Positions 10,440-20,421 of a stretch of DNA of 64,000 nt are shown here, piece by piece. Numbering within the stretch: position 1 is the first letter of the stretch; each line of letters starts with the position of its first letter. A program made the position numbers and the translations under genes. The notes under the pieces were generated by a model. The model was not told the origin of the DNA. It was given only the letters and a program-made list of their open reading frames with translations, and searched no databases. Location: NCBI RefSeq assembly GCF_030035675.1, contig NC_084499.1:15280610-15344609 (forward strand). The letters run 5' to 3'. The stretch comes from Rhineura floridana. Lineage: Eukaryota; Chordata; Lepidosauria; Squamata; Rhineuridae.

Positions 10440-10790
10440 GACGCACTTACTGTTATGCCAGCTCCAGTGCATCTATTTTCTGAAAATGGGGGCGCACGGT
10501 GCTAGTCAAACCCCACCCGTTTCTTACTCTAAAACATGGTCGGATTAGCTTGAGTTGATTTTTTTATCCAGCTTCAGACAGATGTCACACATGATTGGTA
10601 GATCAACCCGTTGCCCCTCCAGGTGCATCCAATGGAAATGCTTTGCTGTCGGCTCACACAGAGACAGCGATTAGCCCAACGCTTTGCAGCAGCGGGGAAA
10701 GGAGGTGTGTCCAGCCGAGGGCAAGGTTGCTTCAGAACAGAGCAAGAAAAGCCATTCTTTCAGCTTTTGAAGTGACTAGTGTGCCCACAG
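10440..10790 (+). repeat. Interspersed repeat family I, copy 2
   Basis: It matches the reverse complement of 1862-2099. Relative to copy 1 it carries about 120 extra bp (about 10647-10770) between AATGCTTTGCTG and the terminal GTGACTAGTGTG, so one copy has gained or lost a segment. Confidence 0.5.
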
Positions 10791-10849
10791 TCTGATATGG
10801 ACCAGAAGTGATGGGGAGGGGAGGGGAGGGGGCGGCTAACAAGATGCCC

Positions 10850-10912
10850 TAATGGGAAGCCTGCAAGCAGGACCTGAGCACTCTCCACTTGCACTTCTCA
10901 CCAACTGGTAAT
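10850..10912 (-). mobile_element. CR1 3' UTR fragment
   Basis: TGGGAAGCCTGCAAGCAGG followed by ACCTGAGCACTCTCC and CCAACTGGTAAT is a short piece of the CR1 3' UTR on the minus strand. Confidence 0.55.
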
Positions 10913-10914
10913 AG

Positions 10915-11425
10915 CTGTACTCAGAGTGGACCCATTGAAAATAACCATAACCAGCTTAGATGCCTTAATTTCAGTGGGTCTACTCTGAATATACACACAG
11001 CTGGTATAGCACAGTGGGGAGGAGAGCCTGGCTGGGAGCCCAGAGTCTGTGAGTTCAAATCCCCGCTCGTGTCTCCTGGGTGTCAAGGCCCAGCTAAAGA
11101 TCACCCCACAGTGAGTAGCTCAGGGGTTACGTGCCCTGCCACCTGTGCAGCCGTGGGCAAGCTGCATAGTCCCAAGGAGCCCAGTTGCCCCCCAGGCGCC
11201 AGTTGCGGACAAGGAAGTGGCTGGCTTCTGCAGCTGTGGCAAGCTGAGCAGGCCCTAGCCAGTTGGGGAGGACTAGCCTCAGAGGGAGGCAATGGTAAAC
11301 CCCCTCTGAATACCGCTTACCATGAAAACCCTATTCATGGGGTAGCCATAAGTCGGGATCAGCTTGAAGGCAGCCCATTTCCATTTTTTACTCTGAATAG
11401 GCCTTAGTTACACACAACTCATTCT
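10915..11425. mobile_element. Hairpin element, family B, split by a SINE
   Basis: The left arm has TACTCAGAGTGGACCCATTG and the right arm CAGTGGGTCTACTCTGAAT, an inverted pair. The Sauria-type SINE at 10992-11388 sits just after the right-arm TACTCTGAATA. Similar hairpins lie near 34.4, 41.2, 41.7, 52.8, 53.0 and 60.2 kb. Confidence 0.6.
10992..11388 (+). mobile_element. Sauria-type SINE with perfect 11-bp target duplication
   Basis: The head reads GCTGGTATAGCACAGTGG and later GAGTTCAAATCCCCG, tRNA-like A and B boxes. The tail reads GAATACCGCTTACCATGAAA, then GGTAGCCATAAGTCGGGATC and GCTTGAAGGCA, which matches the Bov-B LINE 3' end at 42.7-42.8 kb. TACTCTGAATA flanks it at 10981-10991 and 11389-11399. 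A tRNA head plus Bov-B-like tail is the known build of squamate Sauria SINEs. Confidence 0.8.
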
Positions 11426-12335
11426 GCCACTGATAGTGGATTCTGAATTAGTACTGGACTGCTGATCAACCTTCTATCAGTCTTGCCCTCAGTTTCTCTG
11501 TTACACTGACAAAGACACTAGCAGAAAAAATTAAATCTCAGCTGTTCAGAAATCTGGAAGACAGGAAGTGTGAAAATTACCTTAGTTCTAGTTTAGTCAT
11601 AATTGGACGTCGGCAAGAGAAATCCCGTCGTTAAAATGTTTTATTGTTGCTCTTTAGTTTGAAGAGCAACAGAGAAACACTTGGACAGATTTTCACCTTC
11701 CCTGTGGGATGGCGAATGAAATTAGTGATCCCTTACAGCCAATTAACTGGGGTGTTTTTGGTTTTTCAACAGAGCAACGTGTTCATTTAACTCATCAAAG
11801 GAAAAGTCACACTGCCTTGGGAAAGCAAAATGGACAAAAGCAATTGTGAGTTAGGCAGTTGCCAGAATCCAGCAAGTCACATCAGTTGCACAGAACTCCT
11901 TTCGTAAGGGGGCAGCCTCTGATTTGAAGGACGCTGGGGATCCTTATTTCAAAGACTTTCAGCTGGAGGTCTCAATGGGAAAATGGGGGTGGAACTTCCA
12001 TTTCAATTGTGTGGCAGTATCATAACTAGCCAGAAGAGGGAGCCACTGTCCTGTTCTCTATTGCAGTGGGATGTCCCCTGTCCCCTCCTCTTCCATGTTG
12101 CTGGCCAGAAGGAGATATTGCAGATTATTTATTATTTGTTATCAGTTGTGCAAGCCCTACTGGGATTTTCCTTAACCTCATCAAGCCTCCAGTGCCGGAT
12201 GGACTCCACAGTATGAGCAAACTGTCTTTAGAGTCACAATTTGGGTGAATATAAAAATCAGGGGTGTTTGCAATGTGAGCTGGTCTCTTGAACCCAGTAT
12301 CCTGTTTCCAACAAGGTCAAGCAGATTTTTTTTTT
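11426..12335. other. Low-repeat island, possible conserved non-coding DNA
   Basis: From about 11500 to 11900 no window repeat matches. The text is AT-rich with TTTAGTCATAATTGGACG, AATGAAATTAGTGATCCC and CAGCCAATTAACTGGGG. No exon is evident. Confidence 0.3.
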
Positions 12336-12339
12336 ATCT

Positions 12340-12470
12340 ATAACGCTTAGGGATTTGTTTATTTTTGGTTTATTATTTTATGTATTTATTCAATTTCTAT
12401 CCCGCCCTTCCTCTCAGTAGGAGCCCAGGGTGGTTAAGCTGTTTATAAACTCTTCTAAAAATAAATAAAT
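12340..12470 (-). mobile_element. LINE 3' tail, L2-like
   Basis: The plus strand has TCAATTTCTATCCCGCCCTT and CAGTAGGAGCCCAGGGTGG, the L2 tail read backwards. Confidence 0.6.
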
Positions 12471-12544
12471 TGTCCAGGAATCCCACAAACAGCTCTTGCC
12501 TCTGGTTGGAGGCCATCAACACCTGGAAGGGTAGAGGTTCCCCG

Positions 12545-12815
12545 ATTCCTGATCTAGCCAAATATTGTCTACTCTCAATGGTTGCAGTGCTCTAAAGTCT
12601 CAGGTACTGTCCTTTTCCATCACTGCTTTAACTAGAGATGGAGTAGGGAATCTTGGACCTGGATCCAAATGTGACCCTCTAGGCCCTACATCTGGCCCTG
12701 TTGTCCCTCCCCCTGATTGGAGCCACAGGACTCCACACAGCCCTATCAGAGAGTGAACTTGTGACCTTCATCATGCAAAGCATGTGTGCTCTACCCCTGA
12801 GCTGCAGGCCTCACT
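12545..12815 (-). mobile_element. tRNA-Ala-derived SINE, interrupted
   Basis: The head (about 12740-12812) reads on the minus strand CAGCTCAGGGGTAGAGCACA with CATGCTTTGCATGATG. The body side (CTAGCCAAATATTGTCTACT) lies near 12553-12610. The middle departs from the family and may carry a remnant of a family A-like element (AGTAGGGAATCTTGGACC). Confidence 0.45.
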
Positions 12816-13352
12816 TCCTGGACTCACTCATGCTTCCTGTTTTGGCACATGCGGTGCTACGCAGCCAAGGATGGCATGGTCCCAAACCCATTGTTCGAAT
12901 GGACATAGAAAGTAACCCTTATGACCCTCCACTTCAGCACCAAGCATTGCAAAGGCAAATAAGTGGGGTGAAGGCCTTCATCAGGAGATGCAGTGTGCAC
13001 CCAGCTGCTTGAAAGTCCACAAGGAGCAGGACATCATCACTGTCAAGGTCTTTGAAGTAGTGAGGCCGCACATAGGGCTTTACGAAGAGATGGAGGACAG
13101 TGAAATACGTCATAAATCCGGTTGTTAAACGTTGCAAAGGCTGATGCAACATCTTTGTGACTCAGCAGACTGTGGTCTGTGGGCCTTTGCCTGAAGTTCT
13201 GCCTTCAGGAGTGGACAGCTCTTGGTTCTTTGCTGGACAGCTCTCTGTGGCGAAGCCAGTTCCTGGCCCTGCAGATATTGAGGATTTCACCAAGAGAAAA
13301 TTAATACGCATAACAACTTCAGACCAAATGAGGAAGCAAGTCTGAGCAAGAG
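12816..13352. other. No assigned feature
   Basis: Several short ORFs occur on both strands. None has a recognisable motif or LINE signature. Confidence 0.3.
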
Positions 13353-13445
13353 TTAAGAACATAACAAGAGCCTGCTGGATCAGGCCAGTGGCCCATCTAG
13401 TCCAGCATCCTGTTCTCACAGTGGCCAACCAGTTAGGCAGACTCC
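13353..13445 (-). mobile_element. CR1 3' end fragment
   Basis: TAAGAACATAACAAGAGCC, TGCTGGATCAGGCCAGTGG and CCATCTAGTCCAGCATCCTG form the CR1 terminus on the minus strand. It is well preserved but short. Confidence 0.8.
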
Positions 13446-13814
13446 TGTGGATTCCTCAGGTTACCTGGTGCAGCTGGGCTGAAACGCTGCAGTACCACCC
13501 TTGGCCAACATGGGGGTGGCACTGCAGCATAGCAGATATCAAGCTAGAAGGTCCCTCTCTCCAAGAGCTAGGAGCCCAGGGTGGAAGGTGCCCGGGGCTT
13601 GTTCCTAGGGTTCCTGGTTCAAGACCCCCCCAGTGCCCTACACCGGCCAAGCATGTGGCAGCTGATTATAGAAAAAACAAGTGATGTGCATCTATATGTA
13701 AGCCAGGCTTTCAGGTGAAAAAAAGATTACATTTGCGGTGTTAACAGAAGTTCTGTCTGTGCTTTTAGATCTCTTACGGTGGTCATTCGTGCGTGCAAGA
13801 AGGAGAACCACCTC

Positions 13815-14832
13815 TGTTGTTCCACCTCCACTGTCCGGGGCAGTGTGCTGAATACCAGTTGCTGGAAATTGCAGGAGGAGAGAGTGTTCGTGCTCAGGTC
13901 CTCTGGTGAGCCCCTATGAGAACAGGACAGAGGCGCATGAAATTAGGCATGATGGGGAGAAAGTGGGCAGAGAAAAGTTTCTCTCTCTCTCTCTCATAAC
14001 GCCAGAGCTCAGGGACATCCAGTGAAGGTGAATGTTGGAAGATCCAAGACAAACAAAAGAAAGGACTTCTGCACATAAACATATAGTTAAACTATGGGAT
14101 TTGCTTCCACAAGAGGCAGTGATGGCCACCAAGTAAGATGGCATTAAAAGAGTAGACAACTTCATGGAGGGTAAGGCTGTCAGCGGCTACTAGCCATGAT
14201 GGCTATGACATCATGGTATGGTTCCGAATACCAGTTTCTGGAAAATGCAGGAGGGGAGAGTGCTCTTGCACACTTTCCGTAGACATCTGGTTGGCCACTG
14301 TGAGAACAGGATGCTGGACTAGAGAAGTCAGTGGCCTGATCCAGACAGGTATGACTGGGCCCCTGGGCACCAGTCTACCCCAGGCCCACAGGACTAATAA
14401 GCCCACCCGTGCATCCCATCTACCTCTCCCGTCCACATGAATGACGTGTGTGATTCGCGTGCATGCCTGCCCTCAACCAAGATGGCAGCGGGGGCATCAG
14501 CCCCTTAGGGAAGCCCCCCCCCCACCATCATGGTTGATGGCAAGATATCACACACAGCACCCATGTCATTCACAGGGACAGGAGAGGTGTGTGGTGTGTG
14601 CGTGCAGGCTTGCTGAAGCCCGCTCTGACTATATGAGGGGGTGCCTGGGAGCTCCCTCTGAGCGATTTGCGGCAGGGTTGGGAATCGACAGTGCCACATA
14701 TTGTGGAACAGAAGTGCTACCCTTCCACTCTGAGGAGGGGCCCTTCAGGGGCCCTCAGCCAGGACCTGACCTGGCTGCCTTCTGGCGCTGGCCCTGTCCA
14801 GGAAGACGGATGTTCTTAGGTTCTTATGTCGA
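13815..14832 (+). mobile_element. CR1 LINE 3' part, split near its tail by a hAT element
   Basis: A CR1 UTR piece (13815-13930) is followed by a C-terminal ORF2 region (13965-14190, with AACTATGGGATTTGCTTCC) and a second UTR (14220-14345). The terminal repeat GTTCTTAGGTTCTTATGTCG lies at 14810-14832, after the 14335-14801 insertion. Two UTR pieces suggest two overlapping CR1 copies. Confidence 0.75.
14335..14801. mobile_element. Non-autonomous hAT element, family F, copy 1
   Basis: The body matches 19357-19868 throughout: CAAGATGGCAGCGGGGGC, GCATCAGCCCCTTAGGGAAG and an end CTGGCGCTGGCCCTG. It lies between the CR1 GGCCTGATCCAG and its TTCTTATG tail. The flanking bases TCCAGACA and TCCAGGAA agree at 6 of 8, a plausible worn target duplication. 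Confidence 0.75.
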
Positions 14833-14974
14833 CAGGAGATTGCCAAATATCAGTTAGCAAATGAGAGCCTTTGAATTATAATAAAGTTATGTATAGGTTT
14901 TTTAAAATAAAAAAACAACAACTATGGCATGCAATTAAGGAAGGATGAATCTGTTAATGGTTTCTCTCAGTGCC

Positions 14975-15290
14975 TGGCATTTCCAGTCTTAATTTCAATT
15001 TCCATATCAGTTTGCAATCTTTTTTCCTCCCCAAGTCCTTATGAAGATTTATTAGCATTTTAGGGCAAATGTTTCCTAATATGCACACTTCTGTATGCAA
15101 TTTCCCCAAATATATCCATTGTTGTAAACATGATTTGGTTGGAGAAGCGTGTCACCGCATTTGGAAGAAGTGTGCATTTCAAAGGAGAACTGCATTTTGG
15201 CTTGTGTACTGTTTCGGGAAGTGCAAATCGGGGAGTTTCGCATTCAAATGCAAACCAAATTGAATTTCTCCCTCACCCCAATATAAATTG
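14975..15290 (-). mobile_element. hAT-like element family C, partial
   Basis: It contains family landmarks in minus orientation: ATCAGTTTGCAATC, GCAATTTCCCCAAATATATC, GAACTGCATTTTGG and GCAAACCAAATTGAATTTC. Confidence 0.55.
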
Positions 15291-15299
15291 CAAGATGAA

Positions 15300-15585
15300 A
15301 GGGAGATAAAAGATAAAGGTGTCCCCGCACTTATAGTGTGAGTCGTTTCCGACTCTTAGGTGACGTCTTGCGCTGTTTACTAGGCAGACCGTACATATGG
15401 GGTGGGATTGCCAGTTCCTTCCCTGGCCTTTCTTTACCCCCCAGAATATGCCGGGTACTCATTTTACTGACCACGGATGGATGGAAGGCTGAGTGGACCT
15501 CGACCCCCTTTACCGGAGATTCGACTTCCTCCTTCCGTTGGAATCAAACTCCGGCCGTGAGCAGAGCTTTGGCTGCATTACCGCT
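15300..15585 (-). mobile_element. SINE with tRNA-like head and GAGTCGGAAACGACTC tail, copy 1
   Basis: Read on the minus strand it ends with the tail GAGTCGGAAACGACTCACAC and begins near CTCACGGCCGGAGTTTGATT, a pol III B-box-like site. The plus-strand text TAGGCAGACCGTACATATGG and GACCACGGATGGATGGAAGG is shared almost exactly with 27700-27952. The 5' part of the head is missing here. Confidence 0.65.
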
Positions 15586-16018
15586 TTACCATTTATGGTA
15601 TAGTAATGGAGGCAATATTTGGAATAAGAATAGAATAGAGAAGGCTACTTTGTTTTGCAAAATCTCTACCCGCAGCTCCCATTTACAAGAGAGGCCCATC
15701 CATTAACTGCTTCTGCTGTTAATTAGAACTTAATTGCCCCCCTTTTTTTGCCATTGTGAGCAAAGGCTTTGAGTCCTCCAGGCTCTTCCCTCACACTGGC
15801 TTCACCATCCCCAGTAATCTGGAAAATGTGCCAGCTCTTGCACAACAAAGCCATTGAACAGACCGCCCTCCCAGACTGGCATCTTGATGCTTGGCGACAC
15901 CACACCAAGATTATTGTTATTTTCAGGTTAACGTCTCAGTTTATTTTTAAAGGCCTCGCTGGCTGAGTTTTCATTCCCTTCACTCCGTCTCTTGGGTCTC
16001 TCTGTCCCTCGGGTCCTC
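15586..16018. other. Low-repeat interval; CR1 insertion target
   Basis: No family match and no convincing ORF. It holds TCTTGATGCTTGGCGACACC and ATTATTGTTATTTTCAGG, and continues as unique DNA beyond the CR1 at 17.6 kb. Confidence 0.3.
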
Positions 16019-17597
16019 CTCTGTGCCTGAGGACTGGAAAGTGGCAAATGTAACGCCAATCTTCAAAAAGGGATCCAGAGGGGATCCCGGAAATTACAGG
16101 CCAGTTAGCTTAACTTCTGTCCCTGGAAAACTGGTAGAAAGTATTATTAAAGCTAGATTAACTAAGCACATAGAAGAAGAAGCCTTGCTGAAGCAGAGCC
16201 AGCATGGCTTCTGCAAGGGAAAGTCCTGTCTCAGTAACCTATTAGAATTCTTTGAGAGTGTCAACAAGCATATAGATAGAGGTGATCCAGTGGACATAGT
16301 GTACTTAGACTTTCAAAAAGCGTTTGACAAGGTACCTCACCAAAGGCTTCTGAGGAAGCTTAGCAGTCATGGAATAAGAGGAGAGGTCCTCTTGTGGATA
16401 AGGAATTGGTTAAGAAGCAGAAAGCAGAGAGTAGGAATAAACGGACAGTTCTCCCAACGGAGGGCTGTAGAAAGTGGAGTCCCTCAAGGATCGGTATTGG
16501 GACCTGTACTTTTCAACTTGTTCATTAATGACCTAGAATTAGGAGTGAGCAGTGAAGTGGCCAAGTTTGCTGACGACACTAAATTGTTCAGGGTTGTTAA
16601 AACAAAAAGGGATTGCGAAGAGCTCCAAAAAGACCTCTCCAAACTGAGTGAATGGGCGGAAAAATGGCAAATGCAATTCAATATAAACAGGTGTAAAATT
16701 ATGCATATTGGAGCAAACAATCTTAATTTCACATATACGCTCATGGGGTCTGAACTGGCGGTGACCGACCAGGAGAGAGACCTCGGGGTTGTAGTGGACA
16801 GCACGATGAAAATGTCGACCCAGTGTGCGGCAGCTGTGAAAAAGGCAAATTCCATGCTAGCAATAATTAGGAAAGGTATTGAAAATAAAACAGCCGATAT
16901 CATAATGCCGTTGTATAAATCTATGGTGCGGCCGCATTTGGAATACTGTGTACAGTTCTGGTCGCCTCATCTCAAAAAGGATATTCTAGAGTTGGAAAAG
17001 GTTCAGAAGAGGGCAACCAGAATGATCAAGGGGATGGAGCGACTCCCTTACGAGGAAAGGTTGCAGCATTTGGGGCTTTTTAGTTTAGAGAAAAGGCGGG
17101 TCAGAGGAGACATGATAGAAGTGTATAAAATTATGCATGGCATTGAGAAAGTGGATAGAGAAAAGTTCTTCTCCCTCTCTCATAATACTAGAACTCGTGG
17201 ACATTCAAAGAAGCTGAATGTTGGAAGATTCAGGACAGACAAAAGGAAGTACTTCTTTACTCAGCGCATAGTTAAACTATGGAATTTGCTCCCACAAGAT
17301 GCAGTAATGGCCACCAGCTTGGATGGCTTTAAAAGAAGATTAGACAAATTCATGGAGGACAGTGCTATCAATGGCTACTAGCCATGATGGCTGTGCTGTG
17401 CCACCCTAGTCAGAGGCAGCATGCTTCTGAAAACCAGTTGCCGGAAGCCTCAGGAGGGGAGAGTGTTCTTGCACTCGGGTCCTGCTTGCGGGCTTCCCCC
17501 AGGCACCTGGTTGGCCACTGTGAGAACAGGATGCTGGACTAGATGGGCCACTGGCCTGATCCAGCAGGCTCTTCTTATGTTCTTATGTTCTTATGTC
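16019..17597 (+). mobile_element. Young 5'-truncated CR1 LINE
   Basis: It starts abruptly inside ORF2 at CCTGAGGACTGGAAAGTGG, keeps an uninterrupted frame to 17381, a CR1 3' UTR (CCACTGTGAGAACAGGATGC, GGCCTGATCCAGCAGGC) and ends in about three TTCTTATG units (17571-17597). A missing 5' end and a short tandem 3' tail are typical of target-primed CR1 insertion. The intact frame and 99% amino-acid match to 20635-21273 indicate recent insertion. Confidence 0.95.
16023..17381 (+). CDS. CR1 LINE ORF2 reverse transcriptase, C-terminal part
   Basis: This 452-residue uninterrupted frame encodes most of a non-LTR reverse transcriptase, which copies LINE RNA at the nicked target. Visible motifs: PEDWKVANVTPIFKKG (residues 2-17), NYRPVSLTS (24-32), QHGFCKGKSC (60-69), VYLDFQKAFDKVPH with catalytic Asp96 (93-106), SGVPQGSVLGPVLFNLFINDL (151-171), the catalytic FADD (182-185) and a C-terminal region with LEYCVQFWSPHLKKD and VKLWNLLPQ. 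The frame opens with GTG only because the element is truncated; the true start, the endonuclease domain and ORF1 are absent, so it could not mobilise itself. No promoter is seen. It might still be transcribed from outside, but I have no evidence for that. Confidence 0.9.
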   Translation: MPEDWKVANVTPIFKKGSRGDPGNYRPVSLTSVPGKLVESIIKARLTKHIEEEALLKQSQHGFCKGKSCLSNLLEFFESVNKHIDRGDPVDIVYLDFQKAFDKVPHQRLLRKLSSHGIRGEVLLWIRNWLRSRKQRVGINGQFSQRRAVESGVPQGSVLGPVLFNLFINDLELGVSSEVAKFADDTKLFRVVKTKRDCEELQKDLSKLSEWAEKWQMQFNINRCKIMHIGANNLNFTYTLMGSELAVTDQERDLGVVVDSTMKMSTQCAAAVKKANSMLAIIRKGIENKTADIIMPLYKSMVRPHLEYCVQFWSPHLKKDILELEKVQKRATRMIKGMERLPYEERLQHLGLFSLEKRRVRGDMIEVYKIMHGIEKVDREKFFSLSHNTRTRGHSKKLNVGRFRTDKRKYFFTQRIVKLWNLLPQDAVMATSLDGFKRRLDKFMEDSAINGY

Positions 17598-18130
17598 TTC
17601 GCTACCTCCTGTTCCTTCCCTCCCCTTTCTTTGAAAACATTTCCGCTGAATAAATTTCACAGAACCCAAACGTAAAACTCGAAATGATCAACATCAAAAA
17701 ATCCACAATGTGCAGAGCCAATGCCGTTTTCAACATTCGCATGAAAAGACCCAGAACAAAGGCATGCAACTCAATCAGCCCGCGAACCAGCATTTCTTTG
17801 GAACTGCAAGTCACAAAGGTGAGAGTCTGGTGTGTGTGTATGTGTGTGTGAGAAGCCACCCCATGGCCCCCGGTGGCTGGACAGTGGCGGGATGCTGCGT
17901 CGTAAGGTTACCATCTATCTAGCGCGCGCGGCGTTGGCATTCGCATCTGGCGCCTGGCACTTATTGCAATTATTTATGATTTCCACCAAGATTTAAAAGC
18001 TCATCGTCGGCCTTGTAATGCAGTAACTGATTGCACAGCTAATGTAATTAAGGAAAGATTATGATGTCCACGTGGCACGGCAGATGGTGGCATTCATTGC
18101 AATCGGCAACGCACAACTGGCAGGCAACTG
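17598..18130. other. Low-repeat island, candidate conserved non-coding element
   Basis: From about 17935 to 18130 nothing matches the repeat families. The text is GCACTTATTGCAATTATTTA, GTAATGCAGTAACTGATTGC and CTAATGTAATTAAGG, with homeodomain-like TAATTA cores. A short (GT)n run lies at about 17830-17850. Confidence 0.35.
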
Positions 18131-18469
18131 CACAAGGGCAGCGAGGCGCCGGCAGCTGGAGTGAGCCTTCATCACCATCCATTTGGACGGGGACGGGAGG
18201 AGAGGGACGCCCTGCATCTGATGCACGGAAAACTCTCTGTTCCGGACTCCTTGAGCAAGGACAGGAGGGTGGCCCCTGTTGTGCGCTCTTCTAGCTCTGC
18301 TGGCCTCTTTAAGACTGCCTGGGGTGGGCAGGGGTGAGGCCTGCATTGTAAGGCTCTGTGCCTTTGTCCGAAGAACACATCCAGACTGGAGAATGCACCA
18401 TCTTTGTCGGCCAAGGAAGATGCAGATTGCCGGCCCGGCAGTTAAGAACTCAAGCACCAGTGATGCCCT

Positions 18470-18560
18470 TTGGGACTGGTGGGGCGGAAGGCAGAGAGCC
18501 CCTATAGTAGGTGGAGCCAGAGCCAATGGTAGGTGGAGCCAACCCATTCTCATTTTGTCC
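18470..18560 (-). repeat. Fragment of repeat family H
   Basis: On the minus strand it has GGCTCCACCTACCATTGGC and GGCTCTCTGCCTTCCGCCCC, the order seen in family H at 29.5 and 55.4 kb (GGCTCTGGCTCC). Confidence 0.4.
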
Positions 18561-18594
18561 CCAGTGCTCTTCCCTGCTGAGTTCTACGAAGCCA

Positions 18595-18725
18595 ACACCA
18601 GGAATGTAGTCATCCAGGGTGCATGTGTGTGGGGGGTCTTAATCCCCCTACTTTTGGGGGAGCAGGGTCCCTGTGTCTCCAGCATCCTACAAACTAATTG
18701 GCATGAAAAGGGAGTGTGTTAGTCC
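18595..18725 (+). mobile_element. Fragment of DNA element family E
   Basis: GGAATGTAGTCATCCAGG, GGGGGAGCAGGGTCCCTG and TGTCTCCAGCATCC match one end of 21544-21912. A family B hairpin arm (TACTCAGAGTAGATCC) follows at about 18860-18885. Confidence 0.55.
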
Positions 18726-18892
18726 CTGAGAAGAGTCAAGCCCTGCAGCTGGTATTTAAAGGATGCCCCTCTCTTTCCTCAGCTGCAGGGCTTCAGGTCT
18801 GGGAATCCAGGACCCCTCACTCTTCAAGCTAGATTCAGGGGGTGATACACGCAACTGACTTGTACTCAGAGTAGATCCACTGGAATGGTTAA

Positions 18893-19190
18893 GAATGTGA
18901 GATGAGCCTGCCGGATCAGGTCAATGGCCCATCTAATCCAACCTTCTGTTCTCACAGGGGTCCACCAGATGCCCCAATGGGAATCCCGCAAGCAGGACCT
19001 GAACGCAACAGCACTCTCCTCTCCTGCTGTTTCCAGCAACTGGCATTCAACTGCCTCCGACTGTGGAAGCAGAGCATAGCCATCATTCCTAGTAGCCCCC
19101 TGATAGCTATATCCTTCATGGATTTGCAATCCTCTTGTATAGTCATCCAGGTTGGTGGCCATCGATGCCTCCTGGGGAGCAAATCCCTTC
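18893..19190 (-). mobile_element. CR1 LINE 3' part
   Basis: The terminus at 18893 (AATGTGAGATGAGCCTGCCG) is followed by the UTR and, read on the minus strand, a degraded end of ORF2. It is moderately diverged from the young copies. Confidence 0.75.
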
Positions 19191-19287
19191 GTTCACCTGA
19201 TAAACCTCGGTTAGTCACATCTGCTCATTTCCATAAGCCTTCTCTGGTTATAACTTGTGACACTGGACGCAATCCGTAGGGGCGGGT

Positions 19288-19925
19288 AAGCTTTGGCCCT
19301 CCGGATGTTGCAAACTACAGCTCCCATCATCTCTTGCCATTGGCCATGCTTGCTGGCAGGGCCGGCACCAGGCATGGCTAGGCGCTTGGGCACCAGCCTG
19401 CCCCGGGCCCTTAGCGCCATAGCCCAACACCCCCATACAGATGGCACGGGGCTAATAAGTCGACCTATGTGCCTCACCTACCTCTCAAGTTTTGTGAATG
19501 ACATAAGCGCAAAGCACGCATGCCTGCCATCAACCAAAATGGCGGTGGGGGCATCAGCCCCTTAGGGAAGCCCCTGCCACCATCTTGGGTGATAACAAGC
19601 ATGCACACACAGCACTCCCACTGATGGGAGAGGCAGGTGGGACATGCGGGCGGGCTTATTGAAGCCCACGCTGCCTATATTGGGGGGGTGCCTGAAGTCC
19701 TCTCTCCACAATTCGTGGCAGGGTTGGGTTGCAGGACCAAATGCTGCTGCAGATCATGGAATGGGAATGCCACCCTTCCACCCTAAGGAGGCAGCTTTCA
19801 GAGGGCCCTCGGGGCTGCAGGGGCCCTTGGCCAGGGCCCAACTTGGCCACCCTCCGGCGCTGGCCCTGCTTGCTGGGGCGGATGAGAGTTGTCATTCAGG
19901 AAACATCTGGAGGACCAAAGGTTCC
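19288..19925. mobile_element. Hairpin element family A, split by a family F hAT element
   Basis: The left half (CCCTCCGGATGTTGCAAACT, CAGCTCCCATCATC) and right half (GATGAGAGTTGTCATTCAGG, AACATCTGGAGGACC) are the arms of one family A hairpin. The family F element at 19357-19868 lies between them with a perfect target duplication. Confidence 0.75.
19357..19868. mobile_element. Non-autonomous hAT element, family F, with perfect 8-bp target duplication
   Basis: The ends are CAGGGCCGGCACCAGG and CCGGCGCTGGCCCTG, imperfect inverted repeats. CTTGCTGG flanks it exactly at 19349-19356 and 19869-19876. The interior has no coding frame of note. It is 512 bp and shares its body with 14335-14801. Confidence 0.9.
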
Positions 19926-20421
19926 CCTCACCTGCCCTAAATCAACAAGCCAGACTTAAAAGGAGCCGGTGTCAGTTCCTTCCACCTCTCGAACTCTCAG
20001 GAGCAGAGAGCTCGAATCCATCCCCCTCCGTCAGTCCGGCCACCGCACGTTTGCTTCCCTTTCCTGCTGGAGAGTGCTCAAGTGTTTTTTGCCCGAGGCG
20101 ACGCGTTTTGGCATCTCTGCAGCGTCTCTTTTCCAGAGCCTCAGGCAGGATACAGAGCACTAAAAGGAACACTCTCTGCTGCGCGGGTGCCGCAGGACAT
20201 CCATCAGGGAACAGGAGATGCAAAGGATTATGGGAGGAGACTCAGGGATGGCTAAGCGCACCGATGTGGAGTTTCGGCACATTTCACAGACAACTATAAG
20301 GACAGTCCAAACCAGCCCTTTTATTTTCCCCTTCAAGAGCCGATTTTAAAGACCTCAGTTTTCACAGACATCCCTGCAGCAGTGCTGGCTTTTGTGGTGT
20401 GCGTGTGCCCTCATTGTGAAA
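19926..20421. other. No gene or assigned repeat
   Basis: The interval is moderately GC-rich. The frame at 19889-20299 begins inside the hairpin element and has no protein motif, so I do not call it. Confidence 0.35.
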
